A stretch of DNA of 64,000 nt from Pseudomonadota bacterium (GTDB taxonomy: Bacteria; Pseudomonadota; Alphaproteobacteria; Sphingomonadales; Sphingomonadaceae). This document shows, one piece after another, positions 41,207-51,034 of this stretch. The DNA lies in assembly GCA_023400405.1 (NCBI GenBank), contig JAEXFD010000040.1:1-64000 (forward strand), given 5' to 3'. The translations under genes were made by a program, and so were the position numbers. Every line of letters begins with the position of its first letter. Positions within the stretch are counted from its first letter, which is position 1. Below the pieces are notes generated by a model. It was not told where the DNA came from and did not search any database. It worked only from the letters and a program-made list of their open reading frames with translations.

Positions 41207-44200
41207 ATGATCGTCCAGTCCGGCAAGACCCGCACGCCGCATCGCTCGACCTTGAAGGCGCTGGCGCTGTCGACGGCGCTGGCGGGAAGCATGGTCCTCC
41301 TGCCGGGCGCCGCGCGCGCGCAGAACACGCCCGGCGGGCAGACCGTGGTCTCGCCCGGCGGCGCGAACGCGCCGACCTTCAACGGATCGACGAGCACGCT
41401 CTCGGGCAATGCGACCAACCTCGACGTCGATCTTCGGGGCAGCAACACGATCATCAACTGGAACCAGTTCAACATCGCGCAGGGCAGCCATGTGGACTTC
41501 GGCACCGGGCTGGCGGGGCAGGTGGCGGTGCTCAACCGCGTCACCGGTCCGGGCAGCACGACGATTCGCGGTTCGCTCACCTCCGATGCCAACGTCAACG
41601 TGTTCCTGGTCAATTCGAACGGGATCATGGTCAGCGGGACCGGCAGCGTCTCGACCGGATCGTTCGTCGCCTCGACGCTCGACATTTCGAACAGCGATTT
41701 CACGGCGGGCAATTATAATTTCAGCGCGGGCGGCAGCGCCGGCACGGTCACCGTCAACGGCAGCGTCACGACCCGCGGCACCGGGATCGGCCTGATCCTG
41801 CTCGGCCGCCAGGTGGTGTCCAGCGGCACGCTCGATTCCGGGACGCAGGATACGGCGCTGGTCGCGGCCGATGACGTCACGCTCAACTTCACGCCCGGCA
41901 GCCCCCTCGGCGTCCAGATCGACGCCGGCACGAACGTCGGCAACGCCATGCGCGTCGTCGGCGGCACGATCCAGGGGCGCAACGTCTATTTCGCCATGGC
42001 GACGCGCGGCGGGGTCACCAACGCGCTGCTGCAGGTGGACGGCGACGTTCGCGCGGTAAGCGGCGACAAGGGCATCGTCATCGTCGCCGGACGCAGCACG
42101 GTCGATCCCGACGTGACGGTCAACACCAGCTTCGGCGCGAACACTTCGGGCAGCGTCGGCGTCGCGACTTCCGGCCGCCTTGAATATAGCGGCAGCGCGA
42201 GCGGGGCAGGGGTCCACATCGGCGGGACCGACGACGTCACCATCGCTGGCGACGTTTCGAGCCAGGGCGATTATCTCGTCCGCGGGCCCAGCGTGACGCT
42301 CGGCGCGGCCGGCAACACCGTCCGCCAGGAGGCGGTGCGCGGCGTGTCGATCACGGCCAGCAATGGGGACATTACGGGCCTGGGCACGCTGACGCTGGCC
42401 TCGGACACGGGGGGCGCCGGTGGCCGGGCGCTGGTGCTCGATGCCGATGACGACATCGATTTCGGCAGCGCAACGACACTGGAGGCGGGCGGGGCCGGGC
42501 TGGCGTCTGCGGTCAACCTCTTCTCCGGCAGCCGGAACGGGAATATCCGGCTGGGCAATGTCAATGCGCTGGCCCTGGACGGCGGGGTTTCGGGCGGCCC
42601 GCTCGACGGCAAGCTGTTTCGCCAGGCCTCTTTCGGCAATGGCGGCGACATCACCCTGGGCGCCGTGTCGCTCGGGGGCGCCGCGACGATCCAGGCCGAC
42701 GACCTGACGGTCACGAGCCTGACCGCGCCGGGCGCCGTTTCGCTGCAGGTCGATACCTTGCGGGCGGGCTCGATCCGATCGACCGGCAGCACGACGACGC
42801 TCGATGCCTCCTCGATCGCGGGTCTGACCGCGGGCGCCCGCACCGGTGTTTCGGCGGCAGGCGCAGTGACGATCGACGTTTCGGGCAATGCGCTGCTGGG
42901 AGCGGTCGAATCCACCGGCGCGGCCGTGACGCTCGATGCCGACAGCTTCGATGCGGCGAGCGTGAGTGCCGCGACCGGCGCGACGCTCACGTCACACAAT
43001 GGCGATGCGCGGCTGGGCGGGCTTACCGTCAGCGGCGGCTCCGCAACGCTGGTGGCCGATGACGATGCCTTCGTGCTCGGGCCGGTTTCGGTGGCGGGCG
43101 ATTACAGCGTCACGGGCGACGCGGTGAGCCTCAGCGGCACCCAGGCGGCGACGGGCGCTGCGACGATCACCGCCCGATCGGGCACGATCGGCAACCCCGC
43201 CGCGCTCACCCTCACCGCCAATTCGGACGGGTCCGGAACCGAGGCGCTCACGCTCGCCGGCCGAGTGAACCTGGGATCGACCAGCACCCTCAATGGCGGA
43301 CTTGCCAACCAGTCGGCAGTGGTGATCGACACCGGCGCCGGCAACGACGTGCGGCTGGGCAACGTCAATGCCGCTTCGCTTTCGATCGCGGGCGGCGCGA
43401 CGCTCAACGGCAACCTGGCGCTCGGCAATGTCGTGACGGCATCGGACCTCGCGCTGCGCTCGAACCAATCGATCCAGGCCGGAAACCTCAGTTCGACGGC
43501 CGGCCGGGTCCAGCTCCAGGCCCCGACGCTCTCCACCGGCGATCTCAATGCAGCCACCGACGTCTCGCTGAGCGGGCGCCAGGTCGATTTCGGCGCGATC
43601 ACTGCGGCGACGGCGGCGCTGGCGACCACCGGCACCAACGGGTCGCCGCGGCTGAGCGGCACCTCGATCGTCACCAGCGGCGCGACCACGCTGACCAGCG
43701 ATGGCGGGCCGATCTCGATCGGATCGATCCAGGCCGGCGGGCTGAACGTGACCTCGGCCGGGGCCGTGACGCTCGGAACCGTCGGCATCGCTGGGGATGC
43801 CACGCTCACCACCACCGGCCCCAACGACATCCAGCTGACGTCCCTGACCGCGACGGGCGCGGTGTCGCTGACCAGCGGCGACGACATCGCCGCCGGATCG
43901 GTGACGAGCAGCGGCGGGACGGTGACGATCGCCGCGGCGGACGACCTGACGGGGCTCGGCGGCGGCCGTGCCGCGCTCGCGGCGGCGGGCGCGCTGGCCG
44001 TCACCGCCGGCGGCGACGCACGGCTGGGCAGCGTCAGCGGCAACACGATCAACCTTGAGGCCGCGACGCTCGACGCCGGCGCGCTGAGCGGCCCGGCGGG
44101 CATCACGCTCGCCGTGACCGGCGGCGGGCTCACGCTCGCCGGGCTCTCGACCAGTGCCGGCAATGTGAGCCTCACCGCCAGTGGTGCCGTGACGGTGAAT

Positions 44201-47200
44201 GGCCCGGTGTCGATCGTCGGCAATTATGCCGTCACCGGGGCCGGTGTGGCCTTGGGAGGCACGCAGGATGCGACCGGCACGATCGACGTCACGGCGACCC
44301 GCGGCACGCTGATCTCGAGCGTTGCGGGCCTGCGCCTCACGGCCAATTCGGACGGATCCGGCACCGAGGCACTGACGCTCCATGGCGGCGCCAACCTGGG
44401 CGCGGACAGCCTGTTGCGCGGCGGGCCGGCTCGCCAGTCGCAGGTGGTGATCGATTCGAGCGCGGCAGGCAATTTCCGGCTCGGCGACATCGACGCGGGC
44501 GGCCTGGTGATCGCCGGCGGAGCGCCGCTGAGCGGCAGCCTGACCTTCGGCAACGTCACCACCACCGGCGCGGTGACGCTCGTCGTCGATGGCGGGATCA
44601 ACGGCACCGGCATCACCAGCACCGCGGGCGCGGTATCGCTCAGCGGCGCGGGCGCCGCGACGCTCGGCACGCTCTCCGGCTCGACGATCGAGGTCTCGAT
44701 GCTGGGCAATGTCGGCGTCGGCAGCTTCACGGCAACGGGTGGCGCCGCGCATCTCGCCTCGACCGGAGGGTCGGTGACGCTCGGGTCCGGTTCGGCGACC
44801 GGCGATGTCCGCGTCGAGGGCGTGGGCACGGTTTCGATCGCCGACGCGATCGGCGCGGGCGGCGATTACCGCGTGCGCGGGGGCTCGGTCATTCTCGGCG
44901 CGGACGGCGACGACGAGCTGCAATCGGCCGGTGGCCTGATCGACGTCACGTCGACGAGCGGGACGATCGCGGGCGGCACCGGACTGACGCTGCGGAGCGG
45001 CACCGGCGCCGTGATCCTGGACGGCGCGGGCGGCATCGACTTCGGCGCCGGGCTGATCCAGGCCGGTACCGATGGCACCGGGCAGCTCGGGCTGCGTGCG
45101 GGCAGCGGCCAGGCGATCGACCTTGGCGACCTGGTCAAGGTCGGCACGATCGGCTCGGTCGATGCTGGGCATGCCACGATCGCGGCGGCGCTGAGCCATA
45201 ACGGCGACCTGCGCTTCGGCACGCTAACGTCGGCCAATGCAGTGGACATCCAGCTGGCGGGCGGCACCCTCGCCGGAACGTCGCTCAACGGCGCCGGAGC
45301 GGTTACCCTCGCGGCGGGCAGCGGCACGATCGACCTCGGCGCGCTGAGCGGCTCGACGCTGACGGTGAGCGGCGGCGCGCTGCAGGGCGGCACCTGGACC
45401 GCCAGCGGCGATGCGACCCTGACCGGCGGCGCGGTTACCCTGGCGTCGCTCGACAGCAGCGGCGGGGCGGCCAGCGCGACGGCCAATGCCGGCACGCTCT
45501 CGATCGACACCGCGCATGCCGCAACCAACCTGACACTCACGGCCAATGTTGGCGACGTTTCGGTGGGCAGCGCCACGGCTGGCGGCAACGTCTCGCTGAT
45601 CGCGCCGGGCGGCAGCATCCTCACCGATCAGGCGACTGCGGGGGGCACGCTCACGCTCAATTCCGGCGGCGATATCCGCGGCCGCAGCGGCACCAGCCCG
45701 AACCTGTCGGGGACCAATGTCGTGCTCCAGGTGGTGGGCAACCTTGCCACCGGCAGCATCACCTCGCCCGGCGGCCTCAGCATCACCTCGGGTTCGATGA
45801 ATATCGGCAGCGTGCAGGCCGGCACCGCGTTGAGCCTGACCACGTCGAGCGGCAACATGACGCTGGGCAGCGCGACCGCCGGCGGCGCGATCAGCCTCAC
45901 CTCGGCCGGTGGCATCGATGTCGGCACGCTCACCAGTGGCGCGGGGGTCTCCCTCGCCGCGACGGGCGCGCTGAGGGTCTCGCAACTGACGGCGCCGGGT
46001 GCCGTCACTGCGAACGCGGGCACCGGCCTGACGCTCGATCGCGTCGATGCGGCTGCACTCACCACCAATGCAGGCGCGGCGACGCTCGGCACGCTCAACC
46101 TCGGCACGCTGACGCTCGGCGGGGGCTCGGCGAGCATTGCCAATGCGACGGTGACGGGCGCGACGTCGGCGGACCTCACCGGCACGCTCGCCATCGACAC
46201 GCTCAGCGGCGCAACCGTGGCTCTCAAGGCCGGCACGCTGACCGCGAGCGACCTGACCACCAGCGGAGCCGCCTCGCTTACGGGCGGCGCGGGAGGGGTT
46301 CGCCTCGGCACGTTCAAGTCGAACGGCGCCGCGACGATCGGTTCCGCCGGCGATGTGGCGGTGACGAGCTGGCAGGCCCCTGCCGGCATGACGATCACCG
46401 CGGCGAATGCCGTTACGCTCGGCACTGGGACGGCCGGTGCGCTGACCGTGACCGCTGGCAGCCTGCAATTGGCCGACGGCACGGTTTCGGGCGACGCGAC
46501 GCTCACCGCCACCGGGGCGCTCGGCGTGACCCGGCTTCGTGCGGCCAACGCGATCCTCAAGGGCGGTTCGACGACGCTCGGCACGCTCAATGCCGCGACG
46601 TTGAACCTCAGCGGCGGCTCGGCGACGATCGCCGATGCGACGTTGAGCGGTGCCGCGACGACCGATCTCAGCGGGACGCTCGGCATCGACAAGCTCAGCG
46701 CCGGCACGGCGACCTTGCTTGCCGGCGGTGCCGCGACGCTCGGAACCGTGACCGGCGGCACTGCGCTCACCGTTCGCGCGGGCGACCTGACGCTCAACGG
46801 CACGCTCAAGGCACCGACCGTGACGCTCGGCAGCCGCGACCCGGCAGCGGGCCTGCGCCTCGGCAGCGCGGGAGACGGCGGCGGGGCCGGCGCCGGCCTC
46901 AGCGAGAGCGAGATCGGCCGGATCGATGCCGATCACGCCGTGTTCGACGGCGGCTCCGGTCCGGTGACGATCGGCACGCTGGCCTTTGGCGGCAGCGCGG
47001 GGCGGTCTCGAGTCGATGTGCTGAGTTCGGGCGACGTCCTGGTCAACGGCACCGTGCAGGGTGACGGTGCCGGCCGGACCTTCCGCCTTGGCGGCACGAC
47101 CGACGAGAACGGGCTCGCCAGCACCATCCAGGTGCTTGCCACGGCCGATGCCGGCGGGCGACTGCTCTTCGGCAATGCCGATCTCGAGCTGCGCGGCGCG

Positions 47201-47878
47201 CGGATCGGCGTCGGCCAGAACGGGCTGCTCGACGGCCTGTTCGCCAATGGCGGGGCCTCGGCCGACCAGGCCGCGGCGTTGATCGGCAACTCCAATTCGC
47301 CGCTTTACAGCGCGCTCGCCGGAGGCTCGCCCTATGTCACCGGCCAGGAGACGACGGTGACCGCTGGCCGGCTGACGGTGCGGCTCGGCGAGTTCGCGCT
47401 GTTCCAGAACACCGGTACGCGCGGCTTCAACACCGGCGTGGTCTTGAGCGGCAATCCGAGCGGCGGGCCGACGCTCACCGTGGTCGGGCCGGGCGGGGGT
47501 CGGCGCACGGCCTTTGCGATGTTCGGCACGATCAACGGAGTCAGCGGCACCTCGACCGCGGTGCTTGGCAACACGGTGATCAGCGCGAGCGGGATCGATC
47601 TTGCCAATGCCCGCGTCAATGGCTGCGTGCTCGGCACCGCCGCGGGCTGCCTGACCACGACGATCTCGCAGCCCACGCTCAACGTGTTCGATCCCGGCAG
47701 GCTGGTCGTCGTCCGTGCCGAGGCCGACTTCACGCTGCCGTTCGATCCGGTGCTCGGCAGCAACAACGAAGCCCTGTTCGCCGGCGTCGGCTCGATCGCG
47801 CCGCCGGAGGATCCGGACGAGGAGCGCAGGCGGCGACAGCAGCCGCAGCCCGATGCCGCCCAGCAGCCCACTCGCTAG
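41207..47878 (+). CDS. TpsA giant exoprotein (filamentous-haemagglutinin-type beta-helix)
   Basis: About 2223 residues. Signal peptide (ends ARAQ), then the TPS secretion domain: NTPGGQTVVSPGG, TIINWNQFNIAQGSHVDF (NxxNI-type) and VFLVNSNGIMVSGTG (NPNGI-type motif with Ser for Pro). The remainder is a Gly/Thr/Ala-rich repetitive beta-helix. Four modules start with a GDY-x-V-x-G motif at about 42266, 43097, 44218 and 44860, two of them sharing the TANSDGSGTEALTL phrase. The C-terminus is Gln/Arg-rich (DEERRRRQQPQPD) with no barrel. AGGAG precedes the ATG; TpsB is 16 bases upstream. Adhesin or biofilm role is the usual family role. Confidence 0.9.
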   Translation: MIVQSGKTRTPHRSTLKALALSTALAGSMVLLPGAARAQNTPGGQTVVSPGGANAPTFNGSTSTLSGNATNLDVDLRGSNTIINWNQFNIAQGSHVDFGTGLAGQVAVLNRVTGPGSTTIRGSLTSDANVNVFLVNSNGIMVSGTGSVSTGSFVASTLDISNSDFTAGNYNFSAGGSAGTVTVNGSVTTRGTGIGLILLGRQVVSSGTLDSGTQDTALVAADDVTLNFTPGSPLGVQIDAGTNVGNAMRVVGGTIQGRNVYFAMATRGGVTNALLQVDGDVRAVSGDKGIVIVAGRSTVDPDVTVNTSFGANTSGSVGVATSGRLEYSGSASGAGVHIGGTDDVTIAGDVSSQGDYLVRGPSVTLGAAGNTVRQEAVRGVSITASNGDITGLGTLTLASDTGGAGGRALVLDADDDIDFGSATTLEAGGAGLASAVNLFSGSRNGNIRLGNVNALALDGGVSGGPLDGKLFRQASFGNGGDITLGAVSLGGAATIQADDLTVTSLTAPGAVSLQVDTLRAGSIRSTGSTTTLDASSIAGLTAGARTGVSAAGAVTIDVSGNALLGAVESTGAAVTLDADSFDAASVSAATGATLTSHNGDARLGGLTVSGGSATLVADDDAFVLGPVSVAGDYSVTGDAVSLSGTQAATGAATITARSGTIGNPAALTLTANSDGSGTEALTLAGRVNLGSTSTLNGGLANQSAVVIDTGAGNDVRLGNVNAASLSIAGGATLNGNLALGNVVTASDLALRSNQSIQAGNLSSTAGRVQLQAPTLSTGDLNAATDVSLSGRQVDFGAITAATAALATTGTNGSPRLSGTSIVTSGATTLTSDGGPISIGSIQAGGLNVTSAGAVTLGTVGIAGDATLTTTGPNDIQLTSLTATGAVSLTSGDDIAAGSVTSSGGTVTIAAADDLTGLGGGRAALAAAGALAVTAGGDARLGSVSGNTINLEAATLDAGALSGPAGITLAVTGGGLTLAGLSTSAGNVSLTASGAVTVNGPVSIVGNYAVTGAGVALGGTQDATGTIDVTATRGTLISSVAGLRLTANSDGSGTEALTLHGGANLGADSLLRGGPARQSQVVIDSSAAGNFRLGDIDAGGLVIAGGAPLSGSLTFGNVTTTGAVTLVVDGGINGTGITSTAGAVSLSGAGAATLGTLSGSTIEVSMLGNVGVGSFTATGGAAHLASTGGSVTLGSGSATGDVRVEGVGTVSIADAIGAGGDYRVRGGSVILGADGDDELQSAGGLIDVTSTSGTIAGGTGLTLRSGTGAVILDGAGGIDFGAGLIQAGTDGTGQLGLRAGSGQAIDLGDLVKVGTIGSVDAGHATIAAALSHNGDLRFGTLTSANAVDIQLAGGTLAGTSLNGAGAVTLAAGSGTIDLGALSGSTLTVSGGALQGGTWTASGDATLTGGAVTLASLDSSGGAASATANAGTLSIDTAHAATNLTLTANVGDVSVGSATAGGNVSLIAPGGSILTDQATAGGTLTLNSGGDIRGRSGTSPNLSGTNVVLQVVGNLATGSITSPGGLSITSGSMNIGSVQAGTALSLTTSSGNMTLGSATAGGAISLTSAGGIDVGTLTSGAGVSLAATGALRVSQLTAPGAVTANAGTGLTLDRVDAAALTTNAGAATLGTLNLGTLTLGGGSASIANATVTGATSADLTGTLAIDTLSGATVALKAGTLTASDLTTSGAASLTGGAGGVRLGTFKSNGAATIGSAGDVAVTSWQAPAGMTITAANAVTLGTGTAGALTVTAGSLQLADGTVSGDATLTATGALGVTRLRAANAILKGGSTTLGTLNAATLNLSGGSATIADATLSGAATTDLSGTLGIDKLSAGTATLLAGGAATLGTVTGGTALTVRAGDLTLNGTLKAPTVTLGSRDPAAGLRLGSAGDGGGAGAGLSESEIGRIDADHAVFDGGSGPVTIGTLAFGGSAGRSRVDVLSSGDVLVNGTVQGDGAGRTFRLGGTTDENGLASTIQVLATADAGGRLLFGNADLELRGARIGVGQNGLLDGLFANGGASADQAAALIGNSNSPLYSALAGGSPYVTGQETTVTAGRLTVRLGEFALFQNTGTRGFNTGVVLSGNPSGGPTLTVVGPGGGRRTAFAMFGTINGVSGTSTAVLGNTVISASGIDLANARVNGCVLGTAAGCLTTTISQPTLNVFDPGRLVVVRAEADFTLPFDPVLGSNNEALFAGVGSIAPPEDPDEERRRRQQPQPDAAQQPTR

Positions 47879-47886
47879 GAGCAGAA

Positions 47887-50800
47887 GTGACGATGCCGAC
47901 GCCCAACGCGCGCAAGCGGCCGTTCCTTGCCGCCACCGCGATCCTCGCGACCCTGGCCGGCTGCGCAACCAACGGCGCCCGACCACGCACCCAGCTCGAT
48001 AGCCTGAGCCTGGGCCGCAACACCGTGGATGAGCCGTGTGTCGCCAGTCGCACGTGGCGGGACGCCGGCGCCAAGGACATGTTCGACAGCGCCTATCTGA
48101 TCACTTGCCGCAACGTCACGGCCAGCCGGCCGCTCGGCGCGATGCGCGTCGTCCGCGATACGCCCGAGGCGCTCGCCGCGGTCGACGCGCTGTTCGATTG
48201 CGGCGCCGAAGGGGAGGTCACCGTGGCCGGCGGCCCGGCGCGGGCGCGGCGCTGCACCGACAAGACGCTCGGCATCGAGACGGTGCGCATCGACGTGCTG
48301 ATGGGCCGCGACCGGCTCGTCGCCAACGCGACTCCGTCGCTGCTCGGCCAGCTCGAGGAAGGGGTGGGGATGCTCACCGGCCGCCGGGCGCTGGATGGCG
48401 ATCCGCATCGCGAGACCAAGGCGACGATCGATCTCGCCGCGCTTCCGGCGGGTCCCGCCACTGCCGTTGCGACGGCCGAGCCGGGCAACGAGGCCTTCGA
48501 TCCGGGTTCCGCACTTCGCCAGGGAATCCAGCTCAACCATAATGGTCGCTATGCCGAGGCATCGCGCCTGCTCAACGACGCGCTGAGCCGCTTGCCCGAG
48601 GGTGCGGAGCCGGCGACGCGGACCGAATTGCTGCTCGAAGCCGGGCTCGCCGATTCGAACCTCACCTTCGAAGACAGCGCCCGGCAGCGCTTCGCCCAGG
48701 CAGACGGGCTGATCGCCCAGAGCGACGGCGAGCGCGCGGCCTATCTGCAGCGCAAGCGCGACGCCTATGTCGCGCTCGACCTGCTCAATCGCCGCCAATA
48801 TGCCGAGGCGCTGACGGCGCTCGACCGGCTGGTCTCGGCCGAGCCGCGCGCCGACCAGCCGCTGATGGACGTCTCCACCATCCGCCAGCTCAACCAGGCG
48901 CGGCCCGACAAGGTCAGCAACGCCGTGGCGGTGCCGGACACGCGCCAGCTGTCGCAGCTCGTCATCGATGCCCAGGCCAATTGGGCACGCAGCGTCGCCT
49001 TGCTCGCGCTGGGCGACACCGCGCGCGCCAACGCGGCGCTCGATGCCTCGGCCCGGGCCTATCGCGCCCTGCTCGGCGAGCCGATCGACCCGACCCAGTC
49101 GCTCTGGCTCGGCGCGCGGATCGAGCGCCAGCGCGGCCGCCTCGCCGCGCAGCGCGGCGACTGGCCGACGGCGCTCGCGGCGTTCGACCGCGCGCTGCAA
49201 TATCTGCGGCGCAGCGCCGTGGGCTCGCTCGGCACCGCCAGCGAGCCGGCGATCGCCGAGGCCCAGCTCGAGCGGGCGGGCGTGCTCGCCCGCAGCGGCG
49301 CCGCGCCTTCGCAGATTCGCCAGGAATATGCCGAGGCGGTCAACGCGCTGGTCGCGGCGAACAGCACGGGAAGCATCCTGCCGACGGGCCTCGAAAACTA
49401 TCTCGACATTCTCGTCGATGAGGCCAAGACTCGGCCGCACAACGACACGTACGAGCTGTTCTTCCGCGCCGTTCAGTCGGGCGGTCAGCCCGGCGTCGCA
49501 CGCCAGCTCAACCAGCTGCAGAACGTCGTCTCCGCCGATCCCGGACTCGCCAACCTGGTCCGCAGCCGCGCCTCGCTCGAGCGCGAGATCACTCGGCTGC
49601 GCTACGCCATCGCGGACAAGGCCGAGGCGCCGGGCGAGTCGGCGAGCGACCTCGAAAGCCAGCGTCAGCGTGCCGAAGGGCAGTTGCTCGTCGTCAACGA
49701 CCAGCTCGCCCGCAACCAGCGCTTCCGCGCGGTGGACGACACCCCGGCGACCGTCGCCTCGATCCGCGACGCACTGCAGCCGGGCGAGGGCTATCTGAAA
49801 CTCTTCCAGCTCAGCAATCGCGTCTACGGCATCTACATCACCCACGAACAGACCTTCATCTATCCGGTGGTGGCGAGCGCCAAGGAGCGCGAGCAACTCG
49901 ACGGGCTGGCCGACTCGGTGCGGCGCTCGATCGACGGCCGCCTCGCCGACGGACAGCTCGTGCCCTATGATGCCGGCGGCGCGCACGTCCTGTTCCGGCT
50001 GATTGCCGGACCGGCGCGCGAGGCGATGCTCAAGACGCGGTCGCTGGTCGTCGATCCGGCCGGCCCGCTCACCATGCTGCCGATCGGAGCGCTGGTGACC
50101 GATTATGACCCCAAGGTCGTGCGCGAAGATCCGTTCGATTTCTCGCAGACCGCGTTTCTCGCCGCGCGGACGACGATTTCGACGGCGCTTTCGCCGCGCT
50201 CCTTCCTGGTGTCGCGCAGCCTCGTCCAGTCTCGCGCGCCGCATGCCTTGCTCGGCTTCGGCGCGCATGTGCCGCCCGCGCCGAGCGCCGGCTCCAACCG
50301 CTTGGTCGATGTCGGCTTCGGGTGCACGGTCGGCTACAACCAGCTCGCGGCGATCTCGCGCGGGTTCGCGCCGATCGACAAGGGCGAACTCGTCACCGCC
50401 GCCCAGGCGCTCGGCGATCCCAATGCGCCGCTGATCACCGCGGCCGCCTTCACCGACACGGCCGTCGAGCAACGCGGCGACCTGGCCGACTATCAGGTGA
50501 TTCATTTCGCCACCCACGGCCTGCAGGAAGGGCAATGGGGCTGCGCCAAGTCGCCGCCGGCGCTGGTGACGTCGTTCGGCGATGCGCATTCGGATGGGCT
50601 GCTCAGCTTCTCCGAAATTGCCCAGCTCCATTTCGATGCGAACCTGGTCGTGCTCTCGGCCTGCGACACGATCAGCGGCGTGCGTGACGAGAGCCTGGCG
50701 CGCGAATCGGGCCAGGAAGAATCGGGGACGACGCTCGAAGGGCTGGTCCGCGCCTTCCTCGCCGCCAATGCGCGATCGGTGATGGCGACCTATTGGCAGG

Positions 50801-51018
50801 TTTCGGCCGAAAAGGAATCGCAGGAGCTGATGCGCAGCTTCTACACGGCGGCCCGGACCGAGACGATCGGCCAGGCGCTGCAAAGCGCGCAGCGCACGCT
50901 GATGCAGGACCCGAAATATTCGCACCCCTTCTACTGGGCGCCCTATTTCGTGGTGGGAGACAGCACCAAGATGATGCTCTCTCCCAATGCACGGCCGCCC
51001 GTGGTCGCGCATCGCTGA
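47887..51018 (+). CDS. TPR-CHAT (caspase-like) lipoprotein
   Basis: A 1043-residue predicted lipoprotein (lipobox LATLAGC, Cys26) with a TPR-like helical region (about 190-560, for example GIQLNHNGRYAEASRLLNDAL, RRGQYAEAL-like repeats, WPTALAAFDRALQYL) and a C-terminal CHAT protease domain (about 640-1035). The caspase-clan dyad is His877 in IHFATHGLQ and Cys926 in VVLSACDTISG. The ending VMATYWQV and NPFYWAPYFV-like HPFYWAPYFVVGD is typical of CHAT. It follows tpsA by eight bases; AGGAG suits the GTG start. A surface or periplasmic protease acting on the TPS exoprotein or on its targets is an inference. Confidence 0.9.
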   Translation: MTMPTPNARKRPFLAATAILATLAGCATNGARPRTQLDSLSLGRNTVDEPCVASRTWRDAGAKDMFDSAYLITCRNVTASRPLGAMRVVRDTPEALAAVDALFDCGAEGEVTVAGGPARARRCTDKTLGIETVRIDVLMGRDRLVANATPSLLGQLEEGVGMLTGRRALDGDPHRETKATIDLAALPAGPATAVATAEPGNEAFDPGSALRQGIQLNHNGRYAEASRLLNDALSRLPEGAEPATRTELLLEAGLADSNLTFEDSARQRFAQADGLIAQSDGERAAYLQRKRDAYVALDLLNRRQYAEALTALDRLVSAEPRADQPLMDVSTIRQLNQARPDKVSNAVAVPDTRQLSQLVIDAQANWARSVALLALGDTARANAALDASARAYRALLGEPIDPTQSLWLGARIERQRGRLAAQRGDWPTALAAFDRALQYLRRSAVGSLGTASEPAIAEAQLERAGVLARSGAAPSQIRQEYAEAVNALVAANSTGSILPTGLENYLDILVDEAKTRPHNDTYELFFRAVQSGGQPGVARQLNQLQNVVSADPGLANLVRSRASLEREITRLRYAIADKAEAPGESASDLESQRQRAEGQLLVVNDQLARNQRFRAVDDTPATVASIRDALQPGEGYLKLFQLSNRVYGIYITHEQTFIYPVVASAKEREQLDGLADSVRRSIDGRLADGQLVPYDAGGAHVLFRLIAGPAREAMLKTRSLVVDPAGPLTMLPIGALVTDYDPKVVREDPFDFSQTAFLAARTTISTALSPRSFLVSRSLVQSRAPHALLGFGAHVPPAPSAGSNRLVDVGFGCTVGYNQLAAISRGFAPIDKGELVTAAQALGDPNAPLITAAAFTDTAVEQRGDLADYQVIHFATHGLQEGQWGCAKSPPALVTSFGDAHSDGLLSFSEIAQLHFDANLVVLSACDTISGVRDESLARESGQEESGTTLEGLVRAFLAANARSVMATYWQVSAEKESQELMRSFYTAARTETIGQALQSAQRTLMQDPKYSHPFYWAPYFVVGDSTKMMLSPNARPPVVAHR

Positions 51019-51034
51019 TGGGCGGCTCGGCGGC

